The translations under genes and the position numbers were made by a program. 64,000 nt of DNA from Sphingobacterium prati (GTDB taxonomy: Bacteria; Bacteroidota; Bacteroidia; Sphingobacteriales; Sphingobacteriaceae). The notes beneath the pieces are model-generated. The model did not search any database. It saw only the letters and a list, made by a program, of their open reading frames with translations, and was not told the DNA's origin. The DNA lies in assembly GCF_013167215.1 (NCBI RefSeq), contig NZ_JABJWY010000037.1, forward strand, positions 136,050 to 200,049, given 5' to 3'. Position 1 is the first letter of the stretch. Every line of letters begins with the position of its first letter. Shown here one piece after another: positions 8,787 through 17,853 of the stretch.

Positions 8787-10109
8787 ATGAACAAAAACAC
8801 CGTATTAGCCTGGTCATTTGTAGTGGCGTTGGGCGGATTCTTATTTGGCTTTGATACAGCAGTGATTTCTGGGGCCGAAAAGGCAGTACAGGAGCATTGG
8901 CATTTGAGCGAGTTTCAGCATGGGCTTACAATGGCTATCGCTTTAATAGGTACTGTTGTCGGTGCTGCATTGGGGGCGTTGCCTTCGGATAAGCTTGGTC
9001 GGAAGAATACATTATTTGCTGTGGCGGCACTTTATTTTATTTCCGCCATTGGGAGCGCATTGGCGAATGACTGGACTGTATTTATTTTATTCCGTTTTTT
9101 GGGGGGAATCGGGGTCGGTGTGTCTTCGGTGACGGCGCCAATTTACATTTCGGAAATTTCCCCTGCGGCTTCAAGAGGCAAGTTGGTGGGCCTCTTTCAG
9201 TTTAATGTGGTATTGGGAATTCTGATTGCCTACTTATCCAACTATTTTATCGGACAATTGGGGGAAGAGTCCTGGCGCTGGATGCTGGGTGTGCAATGCT
9301 TTCCGTCGCTCTTGTTTTTTATATTGATCTTCTTTATTCCCGAAAGTCCGAGGTGGCTGTTATTACATAAAAATAATTTGTCCGAAGCAACGAAGATCAT
9401 GAAAAGAATAAATTCTGAAGGTTACGAGCTTGAAATCGAGAAAATCCAGGAATCTAACGATAGGATGGCGGGCGAAGGTAAATTATTTATACGTGAAAAT
9501 GCCAAACCGATTTTGTTAGCCCTCTGTTTTGCGTTATTCAACCAGCTTTCGGGTATCAATGCGATTATTTATTATGCGCCGCGTGTCTTTGAGATGGCTG
9601 GCCTCGGCTCGCAGAGTTCGCTGCTATCCACAGTCGGTATCGGTGTTATCAATTTTATTTTCACCTTGGTGGCGATCAATTTTATTGATAAGGTAGGACG
9701 CAAAAAATTGATGCTTGTGGGTTCTCTGGGTTTGATCGTATCGCTAGCATTGGTCTCGCAGGCTTTCTACACCGAACAGACAACAGGATTCGCCATTACC
9801 ATTTACCTGATGAGTTTTATCGCTTTTTTCGCCTTCTCGCAGGGAGCAGTGATCTGGGTGTTTATTTCCGAAATTTTTCCAAATGATGTAAGGGCCAAAG
9901 GGCAGACATTTGGTAGCCTGACGCATTGGGTGATGGCAGCAATTATCACTTTTTGTTTTCCAGCACTGACGGAGATTCTTGGCGGTGGTGGCACCTTTCT
10001 GATGTTTGCCCTGTTTATGGTATTGCAGCTTATTTATGTAGTGAAATTTATGCCCGAGACAAAAGGACGGTCTTTGGAAGATATGGGGCAGACCATCAAT
10101 CTGCATTAA
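8787..10109 (+). CDS. MFS sugar porter, predicted inner-membrane fructose transporter
   Basis: This is a 12-helix major facilitator of the sugar porter (GLUT/XylE-like) family, 440 residues. Family signatures are visible: GGFLFGFDTAVISGA in helix 1, DKLGRKN and its second-half counterpart DKVGRKK, the PESPRWLL segment after helix 6, QLSGINAIIYYAP in helix 7, and PETKGRSLE at the C-terminus. Such porters move hexoses by proton symport or facilitated diffusion. It is the first gene of the plus-strand unit controlled from the divergent hybrid sensor, and a PfkB-type sugar kinase follows 86 bases later. The combination is most simply read as fructose uptake after periplasmic hydrolysis of fructan. 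Glucose or another hexose cannot be excluded from sequence alone. Confidence 0.92.
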   Translation: MNKNTVLAWSFVVALGGFLFGFDTAVISGAEKAVQEHWHLSEFQHGLTMAIALIGTVVGAALGALPSDKLGRKNTLFAVAALYFISAIGSALANDWTVFILFRFLGGIGVGVSSVTAPIYISEISPAASRGKLVGLFQFNVVLGILIAYLSNYFIGQLGEESWRWMLGVQCFPSLLFFILIFFIPESPRWLLLHKNNLSEATKIMKRINSEGYELEIEKIQESNDRMAGEGKLFIRENAKPILLALCFALFNQLSGINAIIYYAPRVFEMAGLGSQSSLLSTVGIGVINFIFTLVAINFIDKVGRKKLMLVGSLGLIVSLALVSQAFYTEQTTGFAITIYLMSFIAFFAFSQGAVIWVFISEIFPNDVRAKGQTFGSLTHWVMAAIITFCFPALTEILGGGGTFLMFALFMVLQLIYVVKFMPETKGRSLEDMGQTINLH

Positions 10110-10195
10110 ATAGGTATTTGTAAGGGAAATTAAAATAATCAATTCGGTACACTGTTTTGGCACTCAGCCAAAGCGCTGTATAAAAAAGAGTAAAT

Positions 10196-11143
10196 ATGAG
10201 AAACGGAGATAAATCAATACAAGGTATTTGTTTTGGAGAGGTTCTTTGGGATAATCTACCTACTGGCAAAAAATTGGGTGGCGCTCCTTTGAATGTAGCG
10301 TATCACCTGAATAAATTGGGCGTTGTGACGCGTATGCTGACACGCATAGGGCGTGATGAAAATGGAAGCGAACTGCTTTCTGCGTGTGAGCAACTGGGAA
10401 TTCCGACAACATTTTTTCAGTTTGACGACAGTTTACCCACCTCAACGGTCGAGGTTACGATTGATGCGGAACGCAATGTACAATACGAGATCGTTTACCC
10501 TGTTGCTTGGGATAGAATTGCGGTGGATACTGTTGTGCTGGAAGAGGTTGCAGCCGTAGATTTTTTGGTATACGGTAGTTTAGCCTGTCGGGATGAGGTA
10601 AGTTTTCAAAGCTTGTTGTTGTTACTGGAAAAAGCACGTTTCCGCGTGATGGATGTCAATTTGCGCGCTCCATATTTCGGTCCTGAAAAAATACATAGCC
10701 TTTTAAAATATGCTGATTTTGTGAAAATGAATGCCGAAGAACTGCACATTATTTCGGACTGGAATGGTGCTACAGCTACCTCTACTGATCAGCAGCGTGT
10801 AGATCTAATCATGGAACGTTTTGCAATTCAGGAAGCTATAGTAACGTATGGTGCAGACGGAGCAGTGTATCATTTTAAAAGAGACAATATAAGTTATCAT
10901 TTTCCGGCATTGAAGGTTCAGGTAGAGGATACGATTGGAAGCGGGGATTCATTTTTGGCAGCTTTTCTGGCCAAGAGGTTTCAGATGCAGAATGGTGTTC
11001 AACTTGAGGAAGTACTGGAATTTGCGGCTACGCTCAGTGGTTTTGTGACGCAGAGCAGCGGTGCATGCCCCGCTTATAGTCCTGAAGATATCAACCGCTT
11101 CCATTGGCTGAATCCAATCTTTCGCGATAGTGACCTAAGCTGA
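10196..11143 (+). CDS. PfkB-family carbohydrate kinase, predicted fructokinase
   Basis: This is a cytoplasmic ATP-dependent sugar kinase of the ribokinase/PfkB family, 315 residues, with no signal peptide. The N-terminal substrate-binding signature GGAPLNVAYHLNKLG lies at about residues 28-42. The C-terminal family signature DTIGSGDSFLAAFL carries the catalytic base Asp251. GEVLWDNLPTGKKLGGAPLN resembles bacterial fructokinases (GE-hh-D-hhP-GG-P-N), rather than ribokinase or 1-phosphofructokinase. It would convert imported fructose to fructose-6-phosphate. Placement between a sugar porter and a fructan-type SusC/D and GH32 set supports this. Exact substrate is inferred from family and context. 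Confidence 0.9.
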   Translation: MRNGDKSIQGICFGEVLWDNLPTGKKLGGAPLNVAYHLNKLGVVTRMLTRIGRDENGSELLSACEQLGIPTTFFQFDDSLPTSTVEVTIDAERNVQYEIVYPVAWDRIAVDTVVLEEVAAVDFLVYGSLACRDEVSFQSLLLLLEKARFRVMDVNLRAPYFGPEKIHSLLKYADFVKMNAEELHIISDWNGATATSTDQQRVDLIMERFAIQEAIVTYGADGAVYHFKRDNISYHFPALKVQVEDTIGSGDSFLAAFLAKRFQMQNGVQLEEVLEFAATLSGFVTQSSGACPAYSPEDINRFHWLNPIFRDSDLS

Positions 11144-11231
11144 AACAATAGCTGTTTATGACACGAAAAAAATAAAATAACCAACAGCAAGACAAATAAT
11201 CTAATTAATAATCTACTTATAATAACCAATT

Positions 11232-14200
11232 ATGTTTACAAGACAGCAAGTTATGTTGCTCCCGTCTTTGGCGCTCTTTTCGGTAGCTGCTTTCGCGCAG
11301 CAGACAGAAATTCGGGGGCGGATTTCGGACAGCGGAACAGCAGCTCCCATCGCTGGAGCGTCATTAGTGGTCAAGGGAACCACTCAGGCAACCAAATCGA
11401 ATGAAAAAGGGGAATTTGTGTTGCAGGTATCGGGTAACAAAGGTACTTTGGAAATAACCTATGTAGGCTATGAACCTCAGACTATGCTATTGGGTGATCG
11501 GAAATTTCTGGATATCCGATTGATCAGCACCGAAAAGGGACTTGATGAAGTGGTTGTTACAGGCTACCAGACCGAGCGCAAGAAGGACCTGACTGGGGCG
11601 GTAAGCGTCGTCAATGTGACAGAAATGATGAAAGCGCCTGAAAACAATCCAATGAAAGCACTTCAGGGACGCGTAGCAGGTATGACGGTAACCTCTGACG
11701 GTAGTCCCAGCGGAGCTGCCACGGTACGGATGCGCGGTATCAGTTCGATCAACAGTAGTCAAGATCCGCTCTATGTCATCGATGGCGTACCTACACAGGG
11801 TGGAATGCATGAGCTTAATGCTAACGACATCGAGAGCATTCAAGTCCTGAAAGATGCCTCATCAGCAAGTATCTATGGATCACGCGCAGCAAATGGCGTT
11901 ATTGTGATTACAACCAAAAGAGGAAAACCCGGCGCACCAAAACTTACGGTTGATGCCTATGCAACCAGCACACATTTTAACAACCGCATGAAGGTGCTGA
12001 ATGCCCAGCAGTATGGACAGGCGCTATGGCAGGCTACGATTAATAGCGGTGGTAATCCGAACAGCAATAATATTGGTTATCAGTTTGAGTGGAACAATGA
12101 CGCCAATGGTCTGCCACAGCTAAACAAGGTCGTTATACCACAATATATCGACCGCGAGCATACCATGTATGCCGCAGATACGGATTGGTTCGATGAAGTT
12201 TCCAAACCTGGTCTGCTCCAATCCTATAATGCCACTTTGAGTTCGGCAACGGATAGGTCGAGTTCATACTTCTCCTTGGGTTATCTGCGTAATAACGGAA
12301 CTCTTCGTTATACGGATTTCCAGCGCATATCAGCTCGGATGAATGCCGATTACAAACTTTTTGATGGTAAGCTGGTTGTCGGGGAGAATTTTACGGTGAA
12401 CAATACAGGCGAAGTACAGGTACCCGGAGATGTGCTTGATCTATCCCTGAAAGCATTGCCTATCATACCGGTACATACTGTTGACGGCATTGGTTGGGGC
12501 GGTCCAGCGCTGGGAATGAACGATCGCCATAATCCGGTACGCCTGCTGCATGACAACAGAAATAATAAATACAACTATTGGCGGTTATTTGGAAATGCCT
12601 ATGCCGATTTGCAGCTTATTAAAGATTTGCATCTCCGGACAAGCTATGGGATAGATTATGGTAATTATTATAAACGTAACCTGCAAGTTTCCTACCGTTC
12701 GGGTTTTATGAACAGCGATAGAAGTGCTGTCAATATGGAACAGTCACATGGAATGAAATGGACTTGGTCGAATACGGCAACCTACCGAAAAGAGATTGCT
12801 AATCATACGATAGACCTATTGGCTGGTGTTGAAATGAATCGTCAGAATGATATTAATTTTAACGCTTATACCGGTGGTGATGGGGCTTTTTCTATCGAAA
12901 CACCTGAGTATATGTGGCCTGGCGTAAGTACTGGTATTGCTGCCGTCGGTGGTACCTCGACAGGCTTTTCACTCCTGTCATATTTTGGAAAAGCAAACTA
13001 TTCTTTTGATGACCGTTATTTGGCTTCCTTTACAGTGAGACACGACGGCTCTTCCCGTTTTGGCAAAAATAACCGCTTTGCAACCTTTCCGGCTGTAACA
13101 GCAGGCTGGCGGATTTCATCCGAACGTTTTATGGCGAATACCAAAGATTATATTTCTGATCTTAAATTACGTGTGGGCTGGGGGCAGACTGGTAATCAAG
13201 GGATTGGTAATCTAGCGACTTATGCACTTTTTGTGCCTGAGTATGGAGTCGGTGACCCAACATGGAATATCATCGACGGTACGGCTTATGATCTTTCGGG
13301 TTCGGGAACTGGAATCTTACCTTCGGGATACCGGAAAATTCAGACAGAAAACAACGACCTAAAGTGGGAAACTACGACGCAGACCAATATCGGTTTGGAC
13401 TTCACGCTGTTTGGCCAAAGTCTTTACGGGTCGGTTGATTGGTATGTCAAAGCAACAAAAGATATGCTGATTAATCCCGCCTATATTGGTGTTGTAGGTG
13501 AGGGGGGGTATCGCTGGGCCAATGGGGCTTCGATGGAAAACAAAGGCCTGGATTTTACTTTGGGATACCGCAATAAGACCGCTTTTGGTTTGGAGTATGA
13601 TGTGACCGCTGTCTTATCGTCGTATAAAAACAAGGTAACGCACTTGCCTGTAGCCGTGGAAAACTCCTACGGTGGACGCCAGGGGGATAATATTATTGGT
13701 AGGCCGTTGGGTTCGTTTTATGGTTATGTAACCGATGGGATCTTTCAAAATCAGATGGATGTTGACAATCATGTCAACCAAACGGGGAAAGGGATCGGGC
13801 GATTGCGCTACGTAAATGTATACGATGCAGATCAGCAAATTACAGACATGGACCGTACCTGGATTGGAAACCCACACCCTGATTTTTCCTATAGTTTGAA
13901 TATCGCACTGAAATATAAGGGCTTCGACCTTTCAGCCTATTTTCAGGGGGTGCAGGGGATAGATGTTGAAAATTGGCTAAAAAAACAGACTGATTTTTGG
14001 AGTGTAGATGATGTAAACTCCAACAAGGGTGTGCGCCTGCTCAATGCTTGGACACCGCAGAATCCAACTTCGACAATTCCAGCATTGCAGACGACAAACA
14101 ATAATGATGAAGGCCGACTGTCTAATTATTTTATTGAAAATGGATCCTATATGAAACTTCGAAACCTGTCCATTGGATACACGTTACCCACCGCAACCGC

Positions 14201-14357
14201 TTCTCGTTTGCGGATGAGCCGATTACGCGTCTACCTTACTGGACAGAATCTGTTTACTGTCAAATCGAAGAATTTTACAGGTGTAGATCCGGAGAATGTA
14301 GGCTGGGGCTATCCTATCCCTACGACATGGACCGCGGGAGTAAATATTGGCTTTTAG
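11232..14357 (+). CDS. SusC/RagA-family TonB-dependent receptor of the fructan locus
   Basis: This outer-membrane beta-barrel is predicted to import fructo-oligosaccharides. The signal peptide ends at AFAQ (residues 20-23). A carboxypeptidase-like regulatory domain occupies ~25-100 (IRGRISDSGTAAPIAGASLVVKG-like), then the TonB-box-like DEVVVTGY, and a plug with DPLYVIDGVPTQGG and the hallmark VLKDASSASIYGSRAANGVIVITTKRG-type block. It has 1041 residues and ends in a typical barrel strand with a terminal Phe (VNIGF). No STN domain is present, which fits control by the hybrid sensor rather than a sigma/anti-sigma pair. It sits 88 bases after the kinase and 89 bases before SusD, a looser spacing than in the other SusC/D pairs here. 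Confidence 0.95.
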   Translation: MFTRQQVMLLPSLALFSVAAFAQQTEIRGRISDSGTAAPIAGASLVVKGTTQATKSNEKGEFVLQVSGNKGTLEITYVGYEPQTMLLGDRKFLDIRLISTEKGLDEVVVTGYQTERKKDLTGAVSVVNVTEMMKAPENNPMKALQGRVAGMTVTSDGSPSGAATVRMRGISSINSSQDPLYVIDGVPTQGGMHELNANDIESIQVLKDASSASIYGSRAANGVIVITTKRGKPGAPKLTVDAYATSTHFNNRMKVLNAQQYGQALWQATINSGGNPNSNNIGYQFEWNNDANGLPQLNKVVIPQYIDREHTMYAADTDWFDEVSKPGLLQSYNATLSSATDRSSSYFSLGYLRNNGTLRYTDFQRISARMNADYKLFDGKLVVGENFTVNNTGEVQVPGDVLDLSLKALPIIPVHTVDGIGWGGPALGMNDRHNPVRLLHDNRNNKYNYWRLFGNAYADLQLIKDLHLRTSYGIDYGNYYKRNLQVSYRSGFMNSDRSAVNMEQSHGMKWTWSNTATYRKEIANHTIDLLAGVEMNRQNDINFNAYTGGDGAFSIETPEYMWPGVSTGIAAVGGTSTGFSLLSYFGKANYSFDDRYLASFTVRHDGSSRFGKNNRFATFPAVTAGWRISSERFMANTKDYISDLKLRVGWGQTGNQGIGNLATYALFVPEYGVGDPTWNIIDGTAYDLSGSGTGILPSGYRKIQTENNDLKWETTTQTNIGLDFTLFGQSLYGSVDWYVKATKDMLINPAYIGVVGEGGYRWANGASMENKGLDFTLGYRNKTAFGLEYDVTAVLSSYKNKVTHLPVAVENSYGGRQGDNIIGRPLGSFYGYVTDGIFQNQMDVDNHVNQTGKGIGRLRYVNVYDADQQITDMDRTWIGNPHPDFSYSLNIALKYKGFDLSAYFQGVQGIDVENWLKKQTDFWSVDDVNSNKGVRLLNAWTPQNPTSTIPALQTTNNNDEGRLSNYFIENGSYMKLRNLSIGYTLPTATASRLRMSRLRVYLTGQNLFTVKSKNFTGVDPENVGWGYPIPTTWTAGVNIGF

Positions 14358-14446
14358 CAAAAAGAAACCGGGAATCCTTAAATAATGGACAAAATAACCA
14401 AAAGAATCATCCATCCATATGGAGCATGTTAATAAATAGAATTCCA

Positions 14447-16132
14447 ATGAAAAAAATAACCAATAAACTAGCGATAATAATGATGCTGTCAACCGGTCTA
14501 CTGTCCGGATGTACTAAGTTTCTGGAGCAGACCCCGAATGCTGTACTCAGCTCCGACCAGGTAAAGGAACCTGAAAGATTACTGACGGCTACGTATGCTG
14601 CTTTGGGCAATGACCATTATGATGTACCTTTTAGCCTCTGGCCTTATGGTACAGTAAGGTCTGATGATGCGTACAAAGGTGGTTCGGGGCCGCAGGATAT
14701 ACAAACGTTCCATTTTTTGGAGGTATCCAGCAATATTACGACCAATTTTGCGGAGTTGGATAAACTATGGTTTCAGCTGTATGTAGCCATTTCACGTGCC
14801 AATACGACGATCAAAACGATTCAGGAAATGAATGGTTTTGAAGGAAAGGAGGAAAAATTGGCCGAAGCAAGGTTCCTGCGGGGGCACTTCTATTTTATGC
14901 TTAAGACGCTCTTTAAGTATGTACCCTATATCGATGAAAATGTGCCGATAGACAATTATGAAACGGTATCAAATCGAGCGTTGAGCAACGATGCGCTCTG
15001 GCAAAAAATTGTCGACGACTTTCAGTACGGGGTAGATCATTTGCCGACCGCGCAAACGGAAATTGGCCGTGCCAACCGAATTGCAGCTGCTGCCTATCTT
15101 GCGAAAACATACTTGTATAAAGCTTATCGTCAGGACAATGCCGAACGACATGCCGTAACAGGAATTAACTCGGACGATCTGAATAAAGTGTTGGAAAATA
15201 CAGACATTGTACTTGCCTCAAATCATGCACTTGAAGCGGACTTCGCTTTCAACTTTTTGCCCGGGAAATATGAGAACGGTACAGAAGCAATTTTTTCAGT
15301 TCAATTTTCAAAAGATGATGGAACTAAGTTTGGCCGTGTGAATTTCTCGGATGTGCTCTCTGTGCCAATGGGTGTGGGCTGCTGCGATTTTAATAAACCT
15401 AGTCAGAGCTTGGTGAATGCATTTCGCACGACAGGAAAGGGTGTACCTCTTGATATCTACAATACGTTAAATACGTTCAACGCTTCGGAAAAATATGACC
15501 CAAGGTTATTTCACACCGTAGCGATTCCGGGACTGCCTTATAAATACAATACCAAACGCACCTATCAAGAGAGCTGGAATCGTAATCCGGCGGACTATTC
15601 GGTCTATGCTTCGTTAAAAGAGAACGTTGATCCTGATTGTGATTGTTTTGTACCAATGGCTCCCTTTTTTGCGAATACGAAAAACCGTATTGTGCTGCGT
15701 GTGGCCGATGTCTTGCTGATGCGTGCCGAAGCACTAATAGAATCGCATCGTTCGGCCGAAGCTTTACCCCTGATCAACCAAGTACGTCTGCGTGCAAAAA
15801 ATAGTGCCACAATGACGGGGTATGCTACAGATAAAATGTTGATCGAAACGTATAAAAATGGTGACAATATCATATGGAATGAGGAAAATGCACGGAAGGC
15901 TTTACGTTGGGAACGTCGTTTGGAATTGGCGATGGAAAATGGCCGGTTCTTCGATCTGGTACGCTGGGGAACTGCGGATCAAACGATGAATGCGTATTAT
16001 GAAACGGAGAAATCGCGGCGTTCTTATTATGCTGTAGCTCATTTTACGGCAGATAAGAATGAGTATTTGCCTATTCCCGAAGCACAGATCAGATTGAGCA
16101 AGTACCTCTATAAACAAAACCCAGGATATTAA
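14447..16132 (+). CDS. SusD-family glycan-binding lipoprotein of the fructan locus
   Basis: I place the start at ATG 14447 (MKKITNKLAII), which gives a clean lipoprotein signal with lipobox LLSGC and Cys at residue 22. The open frame extends upstream to 14327, but that extension overlaps the SusC gene and would put 40 hydrophilic residues before the signal. The protein has 561 residues, a SusD fold (EARFLRGHFYFMLKTLFKYVP in the middle, VADVLLMRAEALIE, then RRLELAMENGRFFDLVRWG) and the common C-terminal KQNPGY. It should bind fructan oligomers at the cell surface and close the SusC barrel. The ligand is inferred from the neighbouring GH32 genes. Confidence 0.93.
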   Translation: MKKITNKLAIIMMLSTGLLSGCTKFLEQTPNAVLSSDQVKEPERLLTATYAALGNDHYDVPFSLWPYGTVRSDDAYKGGSGPQDIQTFHFLEVSSNITTNFAELDKLWFQLYVAISRANTTIKTIQEMNGFEGKEEKLAEARFLRGHFYFMLKTLFKYVPYIDENVPIDNYETVSNRALSNDALWQKIVDDFQYGVDHLPTAQTEIGRANRIAAAAYLAKTYLYKAYRQDNAERHAVTGINSDDLNKVLENTDIVLASNHALEADFAFNFLPGKYENGTEAIFSVQFSKDDGTKFGRVNFSDVLSVPMGVGCCDFNKPSQSLVNAFRTTGKGVPLDIYNTLNTFNASEKYDPRLFHTVAIPGLPYKYNTKRTYQESWNRNPADYSVYASLKENVDPDCDCFVPMAPFFANTKNRIVLRVADVLLMRAEALIESHRSAEALPLINQVRLRAKNSATMTGYATDKMLIETYKNGDNIIWNEENARKALRWERRLELAMENGRFFDLVRWGTADQTMNAYYETEKSRRSYYAVAHFTADKNEYLPIPEAQIRLSKYLYKQNPGY

Positions 16133-16187
16133 AACACTGTAGGAATGGCAGAACAATATGTAATTAATGGTTTTATTGAGATCCTAA

Positions 16188-17792
16188 ATGAGAACAAAAT
16201 TATATTTAATTCCGGTGCTATGCGTGATGGCGTTGCTGACAAATTGTAAAAGTGTTGATCAAAGCTTGCCTCTCGATAAGCCGAGTGATCCAGTAGCCGT
16301 AGATCAGTCTACTTCCTGTACTTCGGTACAGGAAGCCGGTCTGTTTCAGACTTTTTATAAGCCACAAGAAGGATTTGTCGGAGATCCCATGCCGTATTAC
16401 AATGCCGATGATAAAAATTATTATTTGTTTTATCTCTACGAAAATGCCAATCGCCATCCGATTCAGGTGACCAAAACCAGCGATTACGCCACATTTGATG
16501 GTTTTACAGAAGTATTGCCTGCTGGGGTTATGGGAAGTCAGGATGAATGGATAGGAACAGGCAGCTTTATTAAAAAGGATCAGACCTATTTTTGTTTTTA
16601 TACGGGGCATAATGGCAACCTGAATCCGGCCGAAAAAGTGATGATCGCGACTTCGACAGATTTACTGAACTGGACAAAGCAGTCCGCCTGGACGATACAG
16701 GCCGCTCCGGGTTATGACCAAAACAATTTTCGGGATCCTCATGTCTATTGGGACGAAACTCGCGGCAGTTATGTGATGTTGGTGACGACGCGTAAGGATG
16801 GTAAAGGTGCTATTGCACGATATATATCTGTAGATCTGAACAATTGGTCTAGTATAACACCCGTCGTAGCGACAGATGCACAAGCTGTAGGGATGTATCA
16901 GATTGAAACGGATGCAGAAATATTGGAGTGTCCAGATCTATTTAAAATGGGTGACAAATGGTATTTAACATTCTCCCGGATCAACCGGGACGCACATCGC
17001 AAGACTTTTTACCGCATTGCTGATTCACCCGATGGCCCCTGGAAAATATGTAGAGATGAAAACGGCCATCATGAAACTTTTGACGGCTTGTACCTGTATG
17101 CTGGCAAGACAGCCAGTGATGGAACAGCACGCTACCTATCGGGCTGGTGCTCTACCGGGCAGACCATCAACAGCAATAATGAACTGCCCTGGTCTGGAAG
17201 TTTAATTACACACAGGCTGCTGCAGGGGCCGACAGGGAGGTTATATCCGGTTATTCCAGCTGCTGTGGACAATAAGTTTAATAAGGAACTGCTGTTTGAA
17301 AAACTGAATGCCGTTGGAAATGTTTCGGAAAATAATAAAACATATCGTATAACAGCGCAGTCCAATGGGAGGAGCTATGCACAATTCAACCGGAACAAAA
17401 CCGCTGTTAAAATATCAATGACGATAGATGCTTCACAATCTGACCACTTTGGTTTCACTTTTGGTGCTTGTGACAATCCTTCTGAGTTGTATAGTATTGC
17501 CTTCGACCTAACTTCTGCAAATCGCTGGGGCATGCCTTCGCTCTTTATGAATCGGGAAGTCAGTCTGGGGGGAACAGCTGGAAAAACAGAACTTAACTTT
17601 ACGCCGTTGATCATACCTGCCGATAAACGTTTTGATGTAAAAATTGTCATCGAAAAATCTATCTGTGTGGTCTATGTTAATAAGAATGTCGCTTTTACCA
17701 ATCGTATTTATAAAATGGACCAGAATCCATGGACGATTTATGCTGATCAGGGTACTATTCAAGTCAATACGATGAAAGTCGAGAAATCATAA
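16188..17792 (+). CDS. GH32 lipoprotein, predicted surface endo-fructanase (levanase/inulinase type)
   Basis: This glycoside hydrolase family 32 enzyme has 534 residues and a lipoprotein signal (lipobox LLTNC, Cys20), so it is likely displayed on the outer membrane. The three GH32 catalytic acids are present: Asp66 in the divergent nucleophile motif GFVGDPMPYY (usually WMNDPNG), Asp183 in FRDP, and Glu247 in ECPD. A C-terminal beta-sandwich from about residue 370 completes the family fold. The unusual nucleophile motif resembles a Bacteroidota subgroup rather than invertases. By analogy with the surface GH32 of the B. thetaiotaomicron fructan locus it probably cuts polymer internally. It follows SusD by 55 bases and precedes a second, periplasmic GH32. 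Levan versus inulin cannot be decided. Confidence 0.88.
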   Translation: MRTKLYLIPVLCVMALLTNCKSVDQSLPLDKPSDPVAVDQSTSCTSVQEAGLFQTFYKPQEGFVGDPMPYYNADDKNYYLFYLYENANRHPIQVTKTSDYATFDGFTEVLPAGVMGSQDEWIGTGSFIKKDQTYFCFYTGHNGNLNPAEKVMIATSTDLLNWTKQSAWTIQAAPGYDQNNFRDPHVYWDETRGSYVMLVTTRKDGKGAIARYISVDLNNWSSITPVVATDAQAVGMYQIETDAEILECPDLFKMGDKWYLTFSRINRDAHRKTFYRIADSPDGPWKICRDENGHHETFDGLYLYAGKTASDGTARYLSGWCSTGQTINSNNELPWSGSLITHRLLQGPTGRLYPVIPAAVDNKFNKELLFEKLNAVGNVSENNKTYRITAQSNGRSYAQFNRNKTAVKISMTIDASQSDHFGFTFGACDNPSELYSIAFDLTSANRWGMPSLFMNREVSLGGTAGKTELNFTPLIIPADKRFDVKIVIEKSICVVYVNKNVAFTNRIYKMDQNPWTIYADQGTIQVNTMKVEKS

Positions 17793-17853
17793 GAATTATC
17801 GTTATTTTATAGACAGACATAAATAACCTAAAATGATATAAACTAAATAAGCT

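Noticed and set aside
14327..14446. Upstream extension of the fructan SusD gene overlapping SusC
   Set aside because: The lipoprotein signal begins at 14447; the extension would place 40 hydrophilic residues before it.
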